Source: UBA9676 sp963837105 (lineage in GTDB: Bacteria > Actinomycetota > Actinomycetes > Streptosporangiales > Streptosporangiaceae). Taken from it: DNA of 64,000 nucleotides. The notes under the pieces were generated by a model. The model was given only the letters and a program-made list of their open reading frames with translations. It did not search any database and had not been told where the DNA came from. This document shows, one piece after another, positions 28,423 through 36,868 of this stretch. Made by a program: the position numbers and the translations under genes. Every line of letters begins with the position of its first letter. The first letter of the stretch is position 1. The stretch covers positions 62,001 to 126,000 of the forward strand of contig CAWIMG010000028.1 of the NCBI GenBank assembly GCA_963837105.1, in the 5' to 3' direction.

Positions 28423-29274
28423 ATGGCGGCAACGACACAGATCGCCAGCCCGGGCAGCATGCGGCTGGCCGGCCCGGCGCGGGCCAGCTTCGGCGGCGTG
28501 CTGCGCTCGGAACTCACCAAGATCCGGTCGGTCCGCTCGACCTACTGGGCGCTGGCGGCGATGGTCATCATCACGATTGGCATCAGCGCGCTGCTGAGCT
28601 GGGGCCGGGTCCAGGACTACGCCTCCCAGCCCGCGTTCATCCAGGCACACATGGCCCCGCGGATCCGGTCCCGGGCTACCGAGTTCAGCATGTTCGGGCT
28701 GATCCTGGGCCAGCTGGTGATCGCCGTGCTGGGCGCGCTCACCATCACCGCCGAGTACTCCACCGGCATGATCAGGACGTCGCTCAGCGTGATGCCGCGG
28801 CGGGAGACCGTGTATGTGGCCAAGGCGCTGGTCTTCACCGTGGTCGCGCTGGCGGCCGGGCTGGTGACCTCGTTCGGCTCCTACTTCCTGGGCCAGGCGA
28901 TCTTCGCCACCCACCACCTCAACTCCAGCCTCGGCCAGCCCGGGGTGCTGCGGGCGGTGATCGGCGGCGGGCTGTTCCTCGGCGCGTGCGGGCTGCTCTC
29001 GTTCGGCATCGGCGCACTGCTGCGGCACACGGCGGGCGCGATCACCGCGTCGGTGGCGCTGCTGTTCGTGCTGTTCGTGCTGAGCGGCTTCCTGCCCAGC
29101 AGCTGGGCCGAGCATGTGGACAAGTGGATCCCGTTCAACGCCGGCAGCGCCATCTGGGAGAATCTGAGCGGGGTAAACATGTTCAGCCCGTGGGTGGGGT
29201 TCGGGGTGTTCTGTTGCTATGCGGCGGCGGCGGTGATCGCGGGCGGCATCCTGTTCCACATCCGGGACGCGTGA
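28423..29274 (+). CDS. ABC-2 type transporter permease
   Basis: A 283-residue membrane protein with six predicted spans. After a short N-terminus it reads FGGVLRSELTKIRSVRSTYW, a common start of actinobacterial ABC-2 permeases, followed by LGALTITAEYSTGMIRTSLS, the conserved first cytoplasmic segment. It presumably forms the membrane pore for the ATPase encoded just upstream. Transcription ends at the strong hairpin at 29281-29312. Confidence 0.9.
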   Translation: MAATTQIASPGSMRLAGPARASFGGVLRSELTKIRSVRSTYWALAAMVIITIGISALLSWGRVQDYASQPAFIQAHMAPRIRSRATEFSMFGLILGQLVIAVLGALTITAEYSTGMIRTSLSVMPRRETVYVAKALVFTVVALAAGLVTSFGSYFLGQAIFATHHLNSSLGQPGVLRAVIGGGLFLGACGLLSFGIGALLRHTAGAITASVALLFVLFVLSGFLPSSWAEHVDKWIPFNAGSAIWENLSGVNMFSPWVGFGVFCCYAAAAVIAGGILFHIRDA

Positions 29275-29280
29275 GCTGAC

Positions 29281-29312
29281 GGCCAGGTCACCGGACGCCC
29301 GGTGACCTGGCC
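29281..29312. terminator. Bidirectional terminator hairpin
   Basis: GGCCAGGTCACCGG (29281-29294), loop ACGC, then CCGGTGACCTGGCC (29299-29312): a perfect 14-bp stem with a 4-nt loop, located between the convergent ABC permease and nei-like genes. Confidence 0.85.
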
Positions 29313-29362
29313 TCTGCCTGATAACCGGGCGCTGATGGCCAGATGACAGCCGCACCGTCGCG

Positions 29363-30139
29363 TCAGGACTGGCACCGCGGGCACCAGTAGGTGATCCGCT
29401 CGTCCCCGTCGCTGCCCTGCCCGGCGGATCTGACCGGGGTACCGCAGCGGCGGCAGGGACGGCCCGCGCGCCCGTACACCCAGGTCTCCTCGCCCCGCCG
29501 CCAGCTGCCGGTGGTGACCTGGCTGACCCGCTCCTTGTTCGTGTCCAGCAGCCGGTGCGCGGTGCTGACCAGGGCATTCAGGTCGGCCACCGCACCAATC
29601 GGCCGCCACGGGTCGACTCCCTGCAGGAACAGCGTCTCTGCCTTGTAGAGGTTGCCGATGCCGGCCAGGTTGCGCTGATCGAGCAGGGCTTCGCCGACCG
29701 GGCGGTCTGGCTGGCTGGCCAGCCGGCGGATGGCCTCAGCCGGATCCCAGTCCGGGCCGAGCAGGTCCGGGCCCAGATGGCCGACCACAGTGTTTTCCCG
29801 GGCGGTCGGCAGGATGTCCACTACGCCCAGCTGATAGCCAACCGCCTGCCAGGTGTCGTTGGCCAGGATGAGCCGGATCCGGTGGCTCGGGGTGATCCGG
29901 TCAGTGGCCGGGCGGACCCGCCACGTGCCGTCCATCCGCAGATGGGTGTGCACGGTGACGCCGCCCGCTACCCGGGTCAGCAGGTGCTTGCCGCGGGACA
30001 CGCAGCCGGTGACGACCCGGCCGGACAGGTCAGTGGTGGCGTACCGGGGCACCCGCACGTCGCTGCGGGTCAGCACCCGCCCGGCCAGCGCTTCATGCAG
30101 CCGGCGGGCGGTCAGCCAGACCGTGTCCCCTTCAGGCAC
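29363..30139 (-). CDS. nei: Endonuclease VIII-like DNA glycosylase (Fpg/Nei family)
   Basis: A 258-residue Fpg/Nei protein. The N-terminus is MPEGDTVW, where Pro1 after Met removal is the catalytic nucleophile and Glu2 follows; PEGDT is the Nei-type rather than the Fpg-type (PELPEV) start. The H2TH region has LLDQRNLAGIGNLYKAE, and the C-terminus carries a zinc finger (CRRCGTPV ... YWCPRC). It removes oxidised bases, mainly pyrimidines, and nicks the abasic site. It is probably the first gene of a minus-strand unit read toward the terminator. Confidence 0.92.
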   Translation of the reverse strand: MPEGDTVWLTARRLHEALAGRVLTRSDVRVPRYATTDLSGRVVTGCVSRGKHLLTRVAGGVTVHTHLRMDGTWRVRPATDRITPSHRIRLILANDTWQAVGYQLGVVDILPTARENTVVGHLGPDLLGPDWDPAEAIRRLASQPDRPVGEALLDQRNLAGIGNLYKAETLFLQGVDPWRPIGAVADLNALVSTAHRLLDTNKERVSQVTTGSWRRGEETWVYGRAGRPCRRCGTPVRSAGQGSDGDERITYWCPRCQS

Positions 30140-30195
30140 GGCGCGTCACCCCGCTCCCGCGTGTCTGCCTGCCTGGCCGGCCGCACCGCCGCTGG

Positions 30196-30540
30196 TTACA
30201 GCAGCTTGCGGAGGCGGAGCAGGTCGAACAGGCTGGCCTGCACCTTCAGCCGTCCGCTGAGCCAGGCCCGGCCGATGCTGCCGGGGTCGGCGGCCAGGGC
30301 CACCAGGTCATCACTGCCGGTGCTGAGCCGGATGTGGGCCCCGCTGGCCGAGCCGTTGGCCACGGTCACCGGGCCTGCCCCGGTCGGCCCAAGCTGGGTC
30401 AGGAACGTGACCCCGAGGTCGTTCACGGTGCAACTGACGGCCCGGTCCACCAGATGGGCCTCCCGATCGGCCGGATCCAGGTCGTCGAGCCGGCCGAGCA
30501 GGCCCTCCAGGGCGGTACGGCACTCATCGGCGGTCGCCAT
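30196..30540 (-). CDS. SCP2 sterol-binding domain protein
   Basis: A 114-residue protein that appears to be a single SCP2-like domain: a helical start (ECRTALEGLLGRLDDLD), a beta-sheet with VSCTVNDLGVTFLTQL and IRLSTGSDDLVALAADP, then AWLSGRLKVQASLFDLLRLR. Family members bind lipids or acyl chains. This stand-alone form is often encoded next to tlyA/recN in actinomycetes; its role is unknown. It is divergent from the small gene and tlyA. Confidence 0.8.
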   Translation of the reverse strand: MATADECRTALEGLLGRLDDLDPADREAHLVDRAVSCTVNDLGVTFLTQLGPTGAGPVTVANGSASGAHIRLSTGSDDLVALAADPGSIGRAWLSGRLKVQASLFDLLRLRKLL

Positions 30541-30576
30541 GACACACCTCGCTTCCCGGGCGGCCGTTGCCTCATC

Positions 30577-30590
30577 TTAGAGGCCCCGGC
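30577..30590 (+). repeat. Solo copy of the palindromic-element terminal sequence
   Basis: Fourteen bases identical to the start of the 27151 element's terminal repeat (TTAGAGGCCCCGGC). It lies in the intergenic region upstream of the SCP2-domain gene. No matching right end was seen nearby. Confidence 0.4.
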
Positions 30591-30735
30591 CGCTGAGACG
30601 CGGCCGCCGCCAGCCAGCCGCCACCTGCCAGCGCGGGCGGGCCACGCGCCCGCAATACTCCGTGCTGTCCCCGCGGGACGGTAGCGTTTCCTGCAGGAGA
30701 CAACGCGGCGGACCGGCAAGAGGAGATGCGAGCTG

Positions 30736-30969
30736 ATGGAGTCGGAATCGGGCCCGCAGGCCGCGGCGGATGGACCCGGACAGCGGCCTGCTACCGGGGA
30801 TCCACGGGTGGACGAGGCGGTTGCCCGGCTGGATGACCTGGCCGGGCTGCCGGTCGCCGAGCATCCCGCGGTGTTCGAGCATGTCCACCAGCGGCTCGCC
30901 GAGGCACTCGGCGACCTGGACGCCCGTGACCGGGTGGCACCGGACGGCGACCTCGGCCAGCTGGGCTGA
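30736..30969 (+). CDS. Small acidic hypothetical protein upstream of tlyA
   Basis: A 77-residue acidic protein. After a disordered Gly/Pro/Asp start (~1-25) it has a helical stretch VDEAVARLDDLAGLPVAEHP followed by FEHVHQRLAEALGDLD. Short proteins of this kind directly before tlyA are common in actinomycetes; no function is known. The Shine-Dalgarno AGAGGAG precedes the ATG at 30736. tlyA starts 18 bp after its stop, so it is probably the first gene of the tlyA-nadK-recN operon. Confidence 0.75.
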   Translation: MESESGPQAAADGPGQRPATGDPRVDEAVARLDDLAGLPVAEHPAVFEHVHQRLAEALGDLDARDRVAPDGDLGQLG

Positions 30970-30987
30970 CCGGCGCTGGGGCAGCGA

Positions 30988-31791
30988 ATGGGTACCCGCA
31001 GGCGGCTGGACGCCGAACTGGTCAGGCGGGGCCTTGCCCGTTCCCGGGAACAGGCGGCCAGCCTGGTCGCCGACGGCCGGGTGCTGGTGGCTGGCCAGGC
31101 CGCGGGCAAGCCGGCCACCCAGGTCGCGGCGGAAGTCCCGATCCTGGTTACCGAGACCACCGGGGCGGAGCCGGGTTACGCCTCCCGCGGCGGCCGGAAA
31201 CTGGCTGGCGCGCTGGCCGCGTTCCCTGGGCTGGTGGTCGCGGGGCGGCGCTGCCTGGACGCGGGCGCGTCCACCGGCGGGTTCACCGACGTCCTGCTGC
31301 GGGCTGGGGCCGCGCACGTGACCGCGGCTGACGTCGGCTACGGCCAGCTGGCCTGGGCGCTGCGCAATGATGAGCGGGTGACCGTACTGGACCGGGTGAA
31401 CGTGCGCCAGTTTCAGCCGGGCCAGATCAGCCCGCCACCGGGGCTGGTGACCGCTGACCTCTCGTTCATCTCGCTGACCCTCGTGCTGCCCGCGCTGGCC
31501 GGCTGTGCCCGCCCGGACGCTGACTTCGTGCTGCTGGTCAAGCCACAGTTCGAGGTGGGCAAGGGCCGGGTGGGCAGCGGTGGGGTGGTGCGCGATCCTG
31601 GCCTGCGGGCGGAGGCGGTCAGGTCGGTGGCGGCGGCCGCCGGCCGGCTCGGTCTCGGCGTGGCCGGCCTTGCCGCCAGCCCGCTGCCCGGTCCGGCCGG
31701 CAACGTCGAGTACTTCCTCTGGCTGCGCCCGGGCGCGCCCGGGCTGGACCCGGCCGAGCTGGACCGGGCCATCGCGGAGGGACCGCAGTGA
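30988..31791 (+). CDS. tlyA: TlyA family rRNA 2'-O-methyltransferase
   Basis: A 267-residue protein. The N-terminal S4 RNA-binding domain (~5-60, RRLDAELVRRGLARSREQAA) is followed by an FtsJ-like Rossmann methyltransferase with the SAM motif CLDAGASTGGFTDVLL. The catalytic-type residues lie in YASRGGRKLAG (Lys), VTADLSFIS (Asp), LLVKPQFE (Lys) and GNVEYFLWLRP (Glu). In mycobacteria TlyA methylates a cytidine in 16S and in 23S rRNA and confers capreomycin sensitivity. The stop overlaps the GTG of the NAD kinase gene. Confidence 0.94.
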   Translation: MGTRRRLDAELVRRGLARSREQAASLVADGRVLVAGQAAGKPATQVAAEVPILVTETTGAEPGYASRGGRKLAGALAAFPGLVVAGRRCLDAGASTGGFTDVLLRAGAAHVTAADVGYGQLAWALRNDERVTVLDRVNVRQFQPGQISPPPGLVTADLSFISLTLVLPALAGCARPDADFVLLVKPQFEVGKGRVGSGGVVRDPGLRAEAVRSVAAAAGRLGLGVAGLAASPLPGPAGNVEYFLWLRPGAPGLDPAELDRAIAEGPQ

Positions 31792-32846
31792 ACGGCAAGC
31801 GGACGGTGCTCGTGGTCGCGCACGTCGGCCGGCCGGCGGCGGTGCGCAACGCCCGGCTGGTCGTCGACCTGCTCACCACCGCCGGGGTGGCGGTGCGCAT
31901 CCTCGGGCCGGAATCGGCCGAGCTGCGCTGCGTCGGCGCGGATGTGGTCCCGGCCACCGCGGCGGCGGCCGAGGACGCGGAGATGGTGATCGTGCTCGGC
32001 GGGGACGGCACCCTGCTGCGGGCGGCCGAGCTGGCCCGGCCTGCCGGGGCGCCGCTGCTGGGGGTCAACCTCGGCCATGTCGGCTTCCTCGCCGAGACCG
32101 AGCCGGACGACCTGGCCGGGGCGGTCAGCCAGGTGGTGGAGCATCAGTACACGGTCGAAGAGCGGATGACCGTCGAGGTGACGGTGCGGCAGGACGGCAT
32201 CGTGCTGGCGGCCACCTGGGCGCTAAACGAAGCGAGCGTGGAGAAGGTCGCCCGGCAGCGAATGATCGAAGTGGTGACCGAGATCGACGGCCGCCCGCTG
32301 TCCCGGTGGGCATGCGACGGTGTGGTCTGCGCCACCCCGACCGGCTCTACCGCCTACGCGTTCTCGGCTGGCGGCCCGATTGTCTGGCCGGAGGTGGAGG
32401 CGCTGCTGCTGGTGCCGATCAGCGCACACGCGCTGTTCGCGGGGCCGATGGTGGTGTCACCCTGGTCGGTGCTGGCGGTGGAACTGCTCGGCATGTCGGG
32501 CCGGGAGAGCCGGCCCGGCCAGGCCGGGGCGGCGGCTGGCGTGCTGTGGTGCGACGGCCGGCGCAGCGTTGACCTGCCGGCCGGGGCAAGGGTCGAGGTG
32601 CGCCGTGCCGCGCAGCCGGTGCTGCTGGCCCGGCTGGCCGCGGCCGGGCGGTCCAGCGGCGCCCAGTTCACCGACCGCCTGGTGGCCAAGTTCGGGCTGC
32701 CGGTGGCCGGCTGGCGGGGCCAGCCGCCGGCGGCGCAGCCCCGGGCGGGCTCCGCGAACGGCGGGCGGGCTGACGGCCTCCCGGAGCCAGGCCCCCGCTC
32801 TGGGACGGGCCCCCGCCCCGGGACAGAGGAGGACAGCCGTGCTTGA
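31788..32846 (+). CDS. nadK: NAD kinase
   Basis: A 352-residue ATP-NAD kinase making NADP. Motifs: VLGGDGTLLRAAELA, GVNLGHVGFLAE, ALNEASVEK, and ATPTGSTAYAFSAGGPIVWP. The C-terminal ~60 residues are a Gly/Pro/Arg-rich tail beyond the usual ~300 residues, probably disordered. GTG start at 31788 within the tlyA stop; the stop lies 8 bp inside recN. The order tlyA-nadK-recN is conserved across actinobacteria. Confidence 0.95.
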   Translation: MNGKRTVLVVAHVGRPAAVRNARLVVDLLTTAGVAVRILGPESAELRCVGADVVPATAAAAEDAEMVIVLGGDGTLLRAAELARPAGAPLLGVNLGHVGFLAETEPDDLAGAVSQVVEHQYTVEERMTVEVTVRQDGIVLAATWALNEASVEKVARQRMIEVVTEIDGRPLSRWACDGVVCATPTGSTAYAFSAGGPIVWPEVEALLLVPISAHALFAGPMVVSPWSVLAVELLGMSGRESRPGQAGAAAGVLWCDGRRSVDLPAGARVEVRRAAQPVLLARLAAAGRSSGAQFTDRLVAKFGLPVAGWRGQPPAAQPRAGSANGGRADGLPEPGPRSGTGPRPGTEEDSRA

Positions 32847-34623
32847 GGAAGTCCGGATCACCGCCCTGGGTGTCATCGAGGACGCCGTGCTTGCGCTGTC
32901 GCCGGGGTTCACGGCTGTCACCGGGGAGACCGGGGCGGGCAAGACGATGGTGGTGACCGGGCTGGGGCTGATGTTCGGTGGCCGGGCCGACCCGGCCCGG
33001 GTGCGGCCGGGAGCGGACCGGGCGACGGTGGAGGGACGGCTGCGGATCGAGCCGGACAGCAAGGTGGCGCAGCAGGTGCTGGAGGCCGGTGGTGAACTCG
33101 ACGACGACGGCGGCGCGCTGATCGTCAGCCGTTCGGTCTCCGCAGAGGGCCGGTCCCGGGCGTTCGCGGGCGGCCGGTCGGTCCCGGTTTCGCTGCTCAC
33201 CTACCTGGCCGACGACCTGGTGGCCGTGCACGGCCAGGCCGATCAGCAGCAGCTGCTCAAGCCGGGCCGGCAGCGCCAGGCGCTGGACCGGTTCGCCGGG
33301 CCTGCCCTGCACACCGTGCTGGCCGACTACCAGCGGGCCTATCACCGGCACCGGGATATCCGGGCCGAGCTTGACGAGCTGACCAGCCGGGCGCGGGAGC
33401 GGGCCGCCGAAGCCGCCGAACTGCGCCGGGCCCTGGCTGACATCGAGCAGGTCAGCCCCGGTGAAGGCGAGGACGCCGCGCTGCTGGCCGAGGAGGACCG
33501 GCTGGCGAACGCCGATGCTCTGCTCGCGGCGGCCACCACCGCCCACGAGGCACTGCAGCGCGAGGAGTCGGCCGGCTCCTTGGCGGCCACCGACGCGGTG
33601 AGCCAGCTGGCCGCCGCCCGGCAGGCACTGGCGGCGGTGGCTGGGCACGACCCGGCCCTCGCCGGGCTGGGCGGCCGCCTGGCTGACGCCGCCTACCTGG
33701 TCTCCGACGTGGCCGCGGAACTGGCCTCGTACGCGCAGTCGGTGGACTCCGATCCGGCCCGGCTGGGCGCCGTGCAGGAGCGGCGGGCCGAACTGACCCG
33801 GCTCATCCGCAACTATGGCCGGCTCGCCACCGGCCTGGCCGAAGCCCCGCCGGGCGACCCCGAGCCCTCCGGCCCGGACCTGGCCGCGGTGCTCGCGTGG
33901 GCGGCCCAGGCCAGCCACAGGCTGCTGGAGCTGGACGGTGACGACGACCGGATCACCGGCCTGGCCGCCGAGGAGCAACAGCTCGCGGCGACGGTGCGGG
34001 AACTCGCCGGGCGGCTGACCCAGCTCCGGCGGGAGGCCGCGGACCGGTTCGCGGCCGAGGTCACCGCCGAGCTGACCGACCTGGCGATGCCCCATGCCCG
34101 GCTCACGGTGGCGATGACCGAAGCGGCCGAGCTAGGCCCGCACGGGGCGGACGAGGTGGACATCCGGCTGGCCGCGCACCCGGGCGCTCCGTCACTGCCG
34201 CTGGGCAAGGGCGCGTCCGGCGGTGAGCTGTCCCGGGTGATGCTGGCCATCGAAGTTGTCTTCGCCGGTGCCGACCCGGTGCCGACGTTCGTGTTCGACG
34301 AGGTGGATGCGGGGGTGGGCGGCAGGGCGGCCACCGAGGTCGGCCGCCGGCTGGCCCGGCTGGCCCGGCTGGCGCAGGTCATCGTGGTGACCCACCTGCC
34401 GCAGGTCGCCGCTTACGCGGATACCCATCTGGTGGTGGAGAAAGCCGACGACGGCTCGGTCACCCGCAGCGGTGTCAGCCGGCTGGACGATGCGGGCCGG
34501 CTGACGGAGCTGTCCCGGATGCTGGCCGGCCTGGAGGATTCTGAGCATGGCCGGGCGCATGCGGGGGAGCTGCTGGCCGCCGCGGCCGCCGAACGGGCCG
34601 GTCTGCAGCGGACCGGAGCCTGA
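32839..34623 (+). CDS. recN: DNA repair protein RecN
   Basis: A 594-residue SMC-like ATPase for double-strand break repair. N-terminal Walker A is TGETGAGKTMVV (~27-38). A long central coiled coil (~155-400) is rich in Ala/Glu/Arg. The ABC signature is KGASGGELSRVMLAIE and Walker B is TFVFDEVDAGVGGRAA, followed by VIVVTHLPQVAAYAD. GTG at 32839 is chosen because GAGGAGG lies just upstream and the protein starts with the family's VLEEVRITALGVIEDAVL; longer in-frame extensions overlap nadK coding sequence. Confidence 0.95.
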   Translation: MLEEVRITALGVIEDAVLALSPGFTAVTGETGAGKTMVVTGLGLMFGGRADPARVRPGADRATVEGRLRIEPDSKVAQQVLEAGGELDDDGGALIVSRSVSAEGRSRAFAGGRSVPVSLLTYLADDLVAVHGQADQQQLLKPGRQRQALDRFAGPALHTVLADYQRAYHRHRDIRAELDELTSRARERAAEAAELRRALADIEQVSPGEGEDAALLAEEDRLANADALLAAATTAHEALQREESAGSLAATDAVSQLAAARQALAAVAGHDPALAGLGGRLADAAYLVSDVAAELASYAQSVDSDPARLGAVQERRAELTRLIRNYGRLATGLAEAPPGDPEPSGPDLAAVLAWAAQASHRLLELDGDDDRITGLAAEEQQLAATVRELAGRLTQLRREAADRFAAEVTAELTDLAMPHARLTVAMTEAAELGPHGADEVDIRLAAHPGAPSLPLGKGASGGELSRVMLAIEVVFAGADPVPTFVFDEVDAGVGGRAATEVGRRLARLARLAQVIVVTHLPQVAAYADTHLVVEKADDGSVTRSGVSRLDDAGRLTELSRMLAGLEDSEHGRAHAGELLAAAAAERAGLQRTGA

Positions 34624-34644
34624 CCGGCCTGCTGATCTGGCAGT

Positions 34645-35847
34645 ATGGCAATGATGATCGCCCAGTTCCGCAAGCTGCCAATGAGGCACCGGGCCAGGCC
34701 AGATGACCTGCCCGGGGTCGTGGGGCCAGCCCGGCTGGGCCGCCGGACAAAGACTTTGACCAAACGGCTGGCCGCGGGCGACATCGCCATCATCGACCAT
34801 GTGGACCTGGACCGGGTCAGCGCTGACGCGCTGATCGCCTGCCAGGTCGGCGCGGTGGTGAACGTGGCCACCAGCATCAGCGGACGGTATCCCAATCCCG
34901 GCCCACAGCTGCTGGTGGAGGCTGGCATCCCGCTCGTTGACGAGGTGGGGCCGGACGTATTCGCACGGGTCAGCGAGGGAAGGACGGTCCGCCTCGATGG
35001 CGACACCCTGTATGCCGGGGACGAGGTCGTCGCCAAGGGCAAGGTGCAGACCCCGGCATCGGTGGCGGCCACGCTGGCTAAGGCGAAGGCCGGGATGGCG
35101 ACCCAGTTGCGTGCGTTCGTCAGCAACACGCTGGACTACATGACCCGGGACGGCGAGCTGATCATCGCTGGTATCACCGGCCCAGAGCTGCGCACCAGGA
35201 TCGAGGACCGGCATGTGCTGGTGGTGGTGCGGGGCTATCACCTGCGGGAGGACCTGGCTGCCCTGCGCTCCTACATCCGGGAATTCAAGCCACTGATGAT
35301 CGGGGTGGACGGGGGTGCCGACACCCTGCTGGCGGCCGGGTACCGGCCCGATCTCATCGTCGGTGACATGGATTCGGTGTCGGACAGCGGGCTCCGCTGT
35401 GGTGCCGAACTGGTCGTGCACGCCTACCCGGACGGCCATGCACCGGGACTGGCCCGGGTGCAGCGGCTGGGCCTGCCGTCGGTGCTCTTCCCGTGCCCGG
35501 GGACCAGCGAGGATGTGGCGCTGCTGCTGGCCGACGAGAAGGGTGCCAGCCTGATCGTCGCCGTCGGCACCCACTACACGCTGGATGAGTTCCTGGACAA
35601 GGGCCGGGGCGGCCATTCCAGCACCTGGCTGACCCGGCTGCGGGTGGGCGGGAAGCTGGTCGACGCCAAGGGTGTGAGCCGCCTGTACCGGCCGCGGGTG
35701 TCCGGCTGGGCGCTGATGGTGCTCGTGCTGGCCGCGGTTGCCACTATCCTCGTGGCCATGGCCGTCATCCCGGCCGGGCAGATCTTCCTGCGCTATCTCA
35801 GCACCCAGTGGGATGCGGTCAGGTACTGGCTTACTGGAATCCTGTAA
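34645..35847 (+). CDS. steA: SteA-like cytokinetic ring protein
   Basis: A 400-residue protein of the SteA family. A thiamin-pyrophosphokinase-like domain is visible (ADTLLAAGYRPDLIVGDMDS, ~residues 223-242), preceded by the N-terminal LTKRLAAGDIAIIDHVDLDR block. One membrane span lies near the C-terminus (GWALMVLVLAAVATILVAMA). In Corynebacterium SteA acts with SteB at the division site to coordinate peptidoglycan remodelling. Start may be ATG 34645 or 34651. steB follows after 7 bp. Confidence 0.88.
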   Translation: MAMMIAQFRKLPMRHRARPDDLPGVVGPARLGRRTKTLTKRLAAGDIAIIDHVDLDRVSADALIACQVGAVVNVATSISGRYPNPGPQLLVEAGIPLVDEVGPDVFARVSEGRTVRLDGDTLYAGDEVVAKGKVQTPASVAATLAKAKAGMATQLRAFVSNTLDYMTRDGELIIAGITGPELRTRIEDRHVLVVVRGYHLREDLAALRSYIREFKPLMIGVDGGADTLLAAGYRPDLIVGDMDSVSDSGLRCGAELVVHAYPDGHAPGLARVQRLGLPSVLFPCPGTSEDVALLLADEKGASLIVAVGTHYTLDEFLDKGRGGHSSTWLTRLRVGGKLVDAKGVSRLYRPRVSGWALMVLVLAAVATILVAMAVIPAGQIFLRYLSTQWDAVRYWLTGIL

Positions 35848-35854
35848 CAACCTC

Positions 35855-36868
35855 ATGATCGATTTCCGTTATCACCTGGTTTCTATCGTCGCGGTCTTCC
35901 TGGCCCTGGGCCTGGGGATCGTGCTCGGCGCGACCGCGCTGCAGCCGGGCACCATCGGGTTCCTGTACAAGACGTCGCAGCAGGAGCACCACCAGATCGA
36001 CTCTGCGCTGGCCGCCAACAGCCAGCTGAATCGCCAGCTCAGCAGCGACGATCAGGTGGCAGCCGCCATCGCGCCGCAGTTGCTGCACCAGCTGCTCGCC
36101 GGGCAGCGGGTGGTGATGGTCGAGGCCCCGGGGGCCGCGCCGCAGGCCGTGACCGGGATCAGCCAGGCGCTGACCCAGGCGGGTGCCACCATCAGCGGCC
36201 AGGTGCAGCTGCAGGGCAAGTTCTTCGACCTCAGCCAGCCCACCCAGGAGCAGCTGGGCCAGCTGGCCCAGCGCTATTCGCCGCCCGGTTCCAATCTGCG
36301 CGGCAGTGAGCAGGCCCAGGCGTCCGAGGCGCTGGCGAAGGCCATCCTCACCCGGGACGGCCCCAGCCAGCCAGCGGCTGGGGTGCCGGATGCGACCAGC
36401 GTGGCCCTGCTCAACAGCCTCGGGGCGGGCGGCTTCATCACCGACAGCGGGCGGCCCGACGCCCGGGCCACGCTGGCGGTCATGGTCATCCCGCAGTCAC
36501 CGCCATCCACCAGCAACGCCAACCAGGCCAGCCAGGCGCTGGTGAGCCTGGCCCAGCAGCTGAACCTGGCGGGCCAGGGCACGGTGGTGGCCGGAACGGT
36601 GGCCGGATCGGGCCCGGGCAGCGCCATCGACATCATGCGGAACGACGGCCGGGCGGGCCACCTGTCCAGCGTGGATGATGCCGACCGGGTGATCGGCCAG
36701 ATCGTGGTGGCCCAGGCGCTGTACAACCAGCTCCGGCGGATCAGCGGCAGCTACGGCGCGCTCAGCTCCGCCTCGGCCGGCGGCCCCAGCCCGGCGCCGA
36801 CCCCGTCCGCCTCGCCGACGGCCAGCCCGCTGGCATCGACGGGCACCGTCCGGCCCGGGAAGTCATGA
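35855..36868 (+). CDS. steB: SteB/MctB-like membrane protein
   Basis: A 337-residue protein with an N-terminal membrane anchor (DFRYHLVSIVAVFLALGLGI), a coiled-coil-like stretch (~45-75), and an extracytoplasmic alpha/beta domain; the C-terminus is Pro/Ser/Thr-rich. It belongs to the family of mycobacterial MctB (linked to copper export) and corynebacterial SteB, the partner of SteA. ATG 35855 is chosen because MIDFRYHLVS is the conserved family start; the longer frame from 35738 lies in steA. Confidence 0.88.
   Translation: MIDFRYHLVSIVAVFLALGLGIVLGATALQPGTIGFLYKTSQQEHHQIDSALAANSQLNRQLSSDDQVAAAIAPQLLHQLLAGQRVVMVEAPGAAPQAVTGISQALTQAGATISGQVQLQGKFFDLSQPTQEQLGQLAQRYSPPGSNLRGSEQAQASEALAKAILTRDGPSQPAAGVPDATSVALLNSLGAGGFITDSGRPDARATLAVMVIPQSPPSTSNANQASQALVSLAQQLNLAGQGTVVAGTVAGSGPGSAIDIMRNDGRAGHLSSVDDADRVIGQIVVAQALYNQLRRISGSYGALSSASAGGPSPAPTPSASPTASPLASTGTVRPGKS

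Noticed and set aside
32320..32838. N-terminal extension of recN by 173 codons
   Set aside because: It overlaps the NAD kinase gene in another frame; RecN homology begins at GTG 32839 after GAGGAGG.
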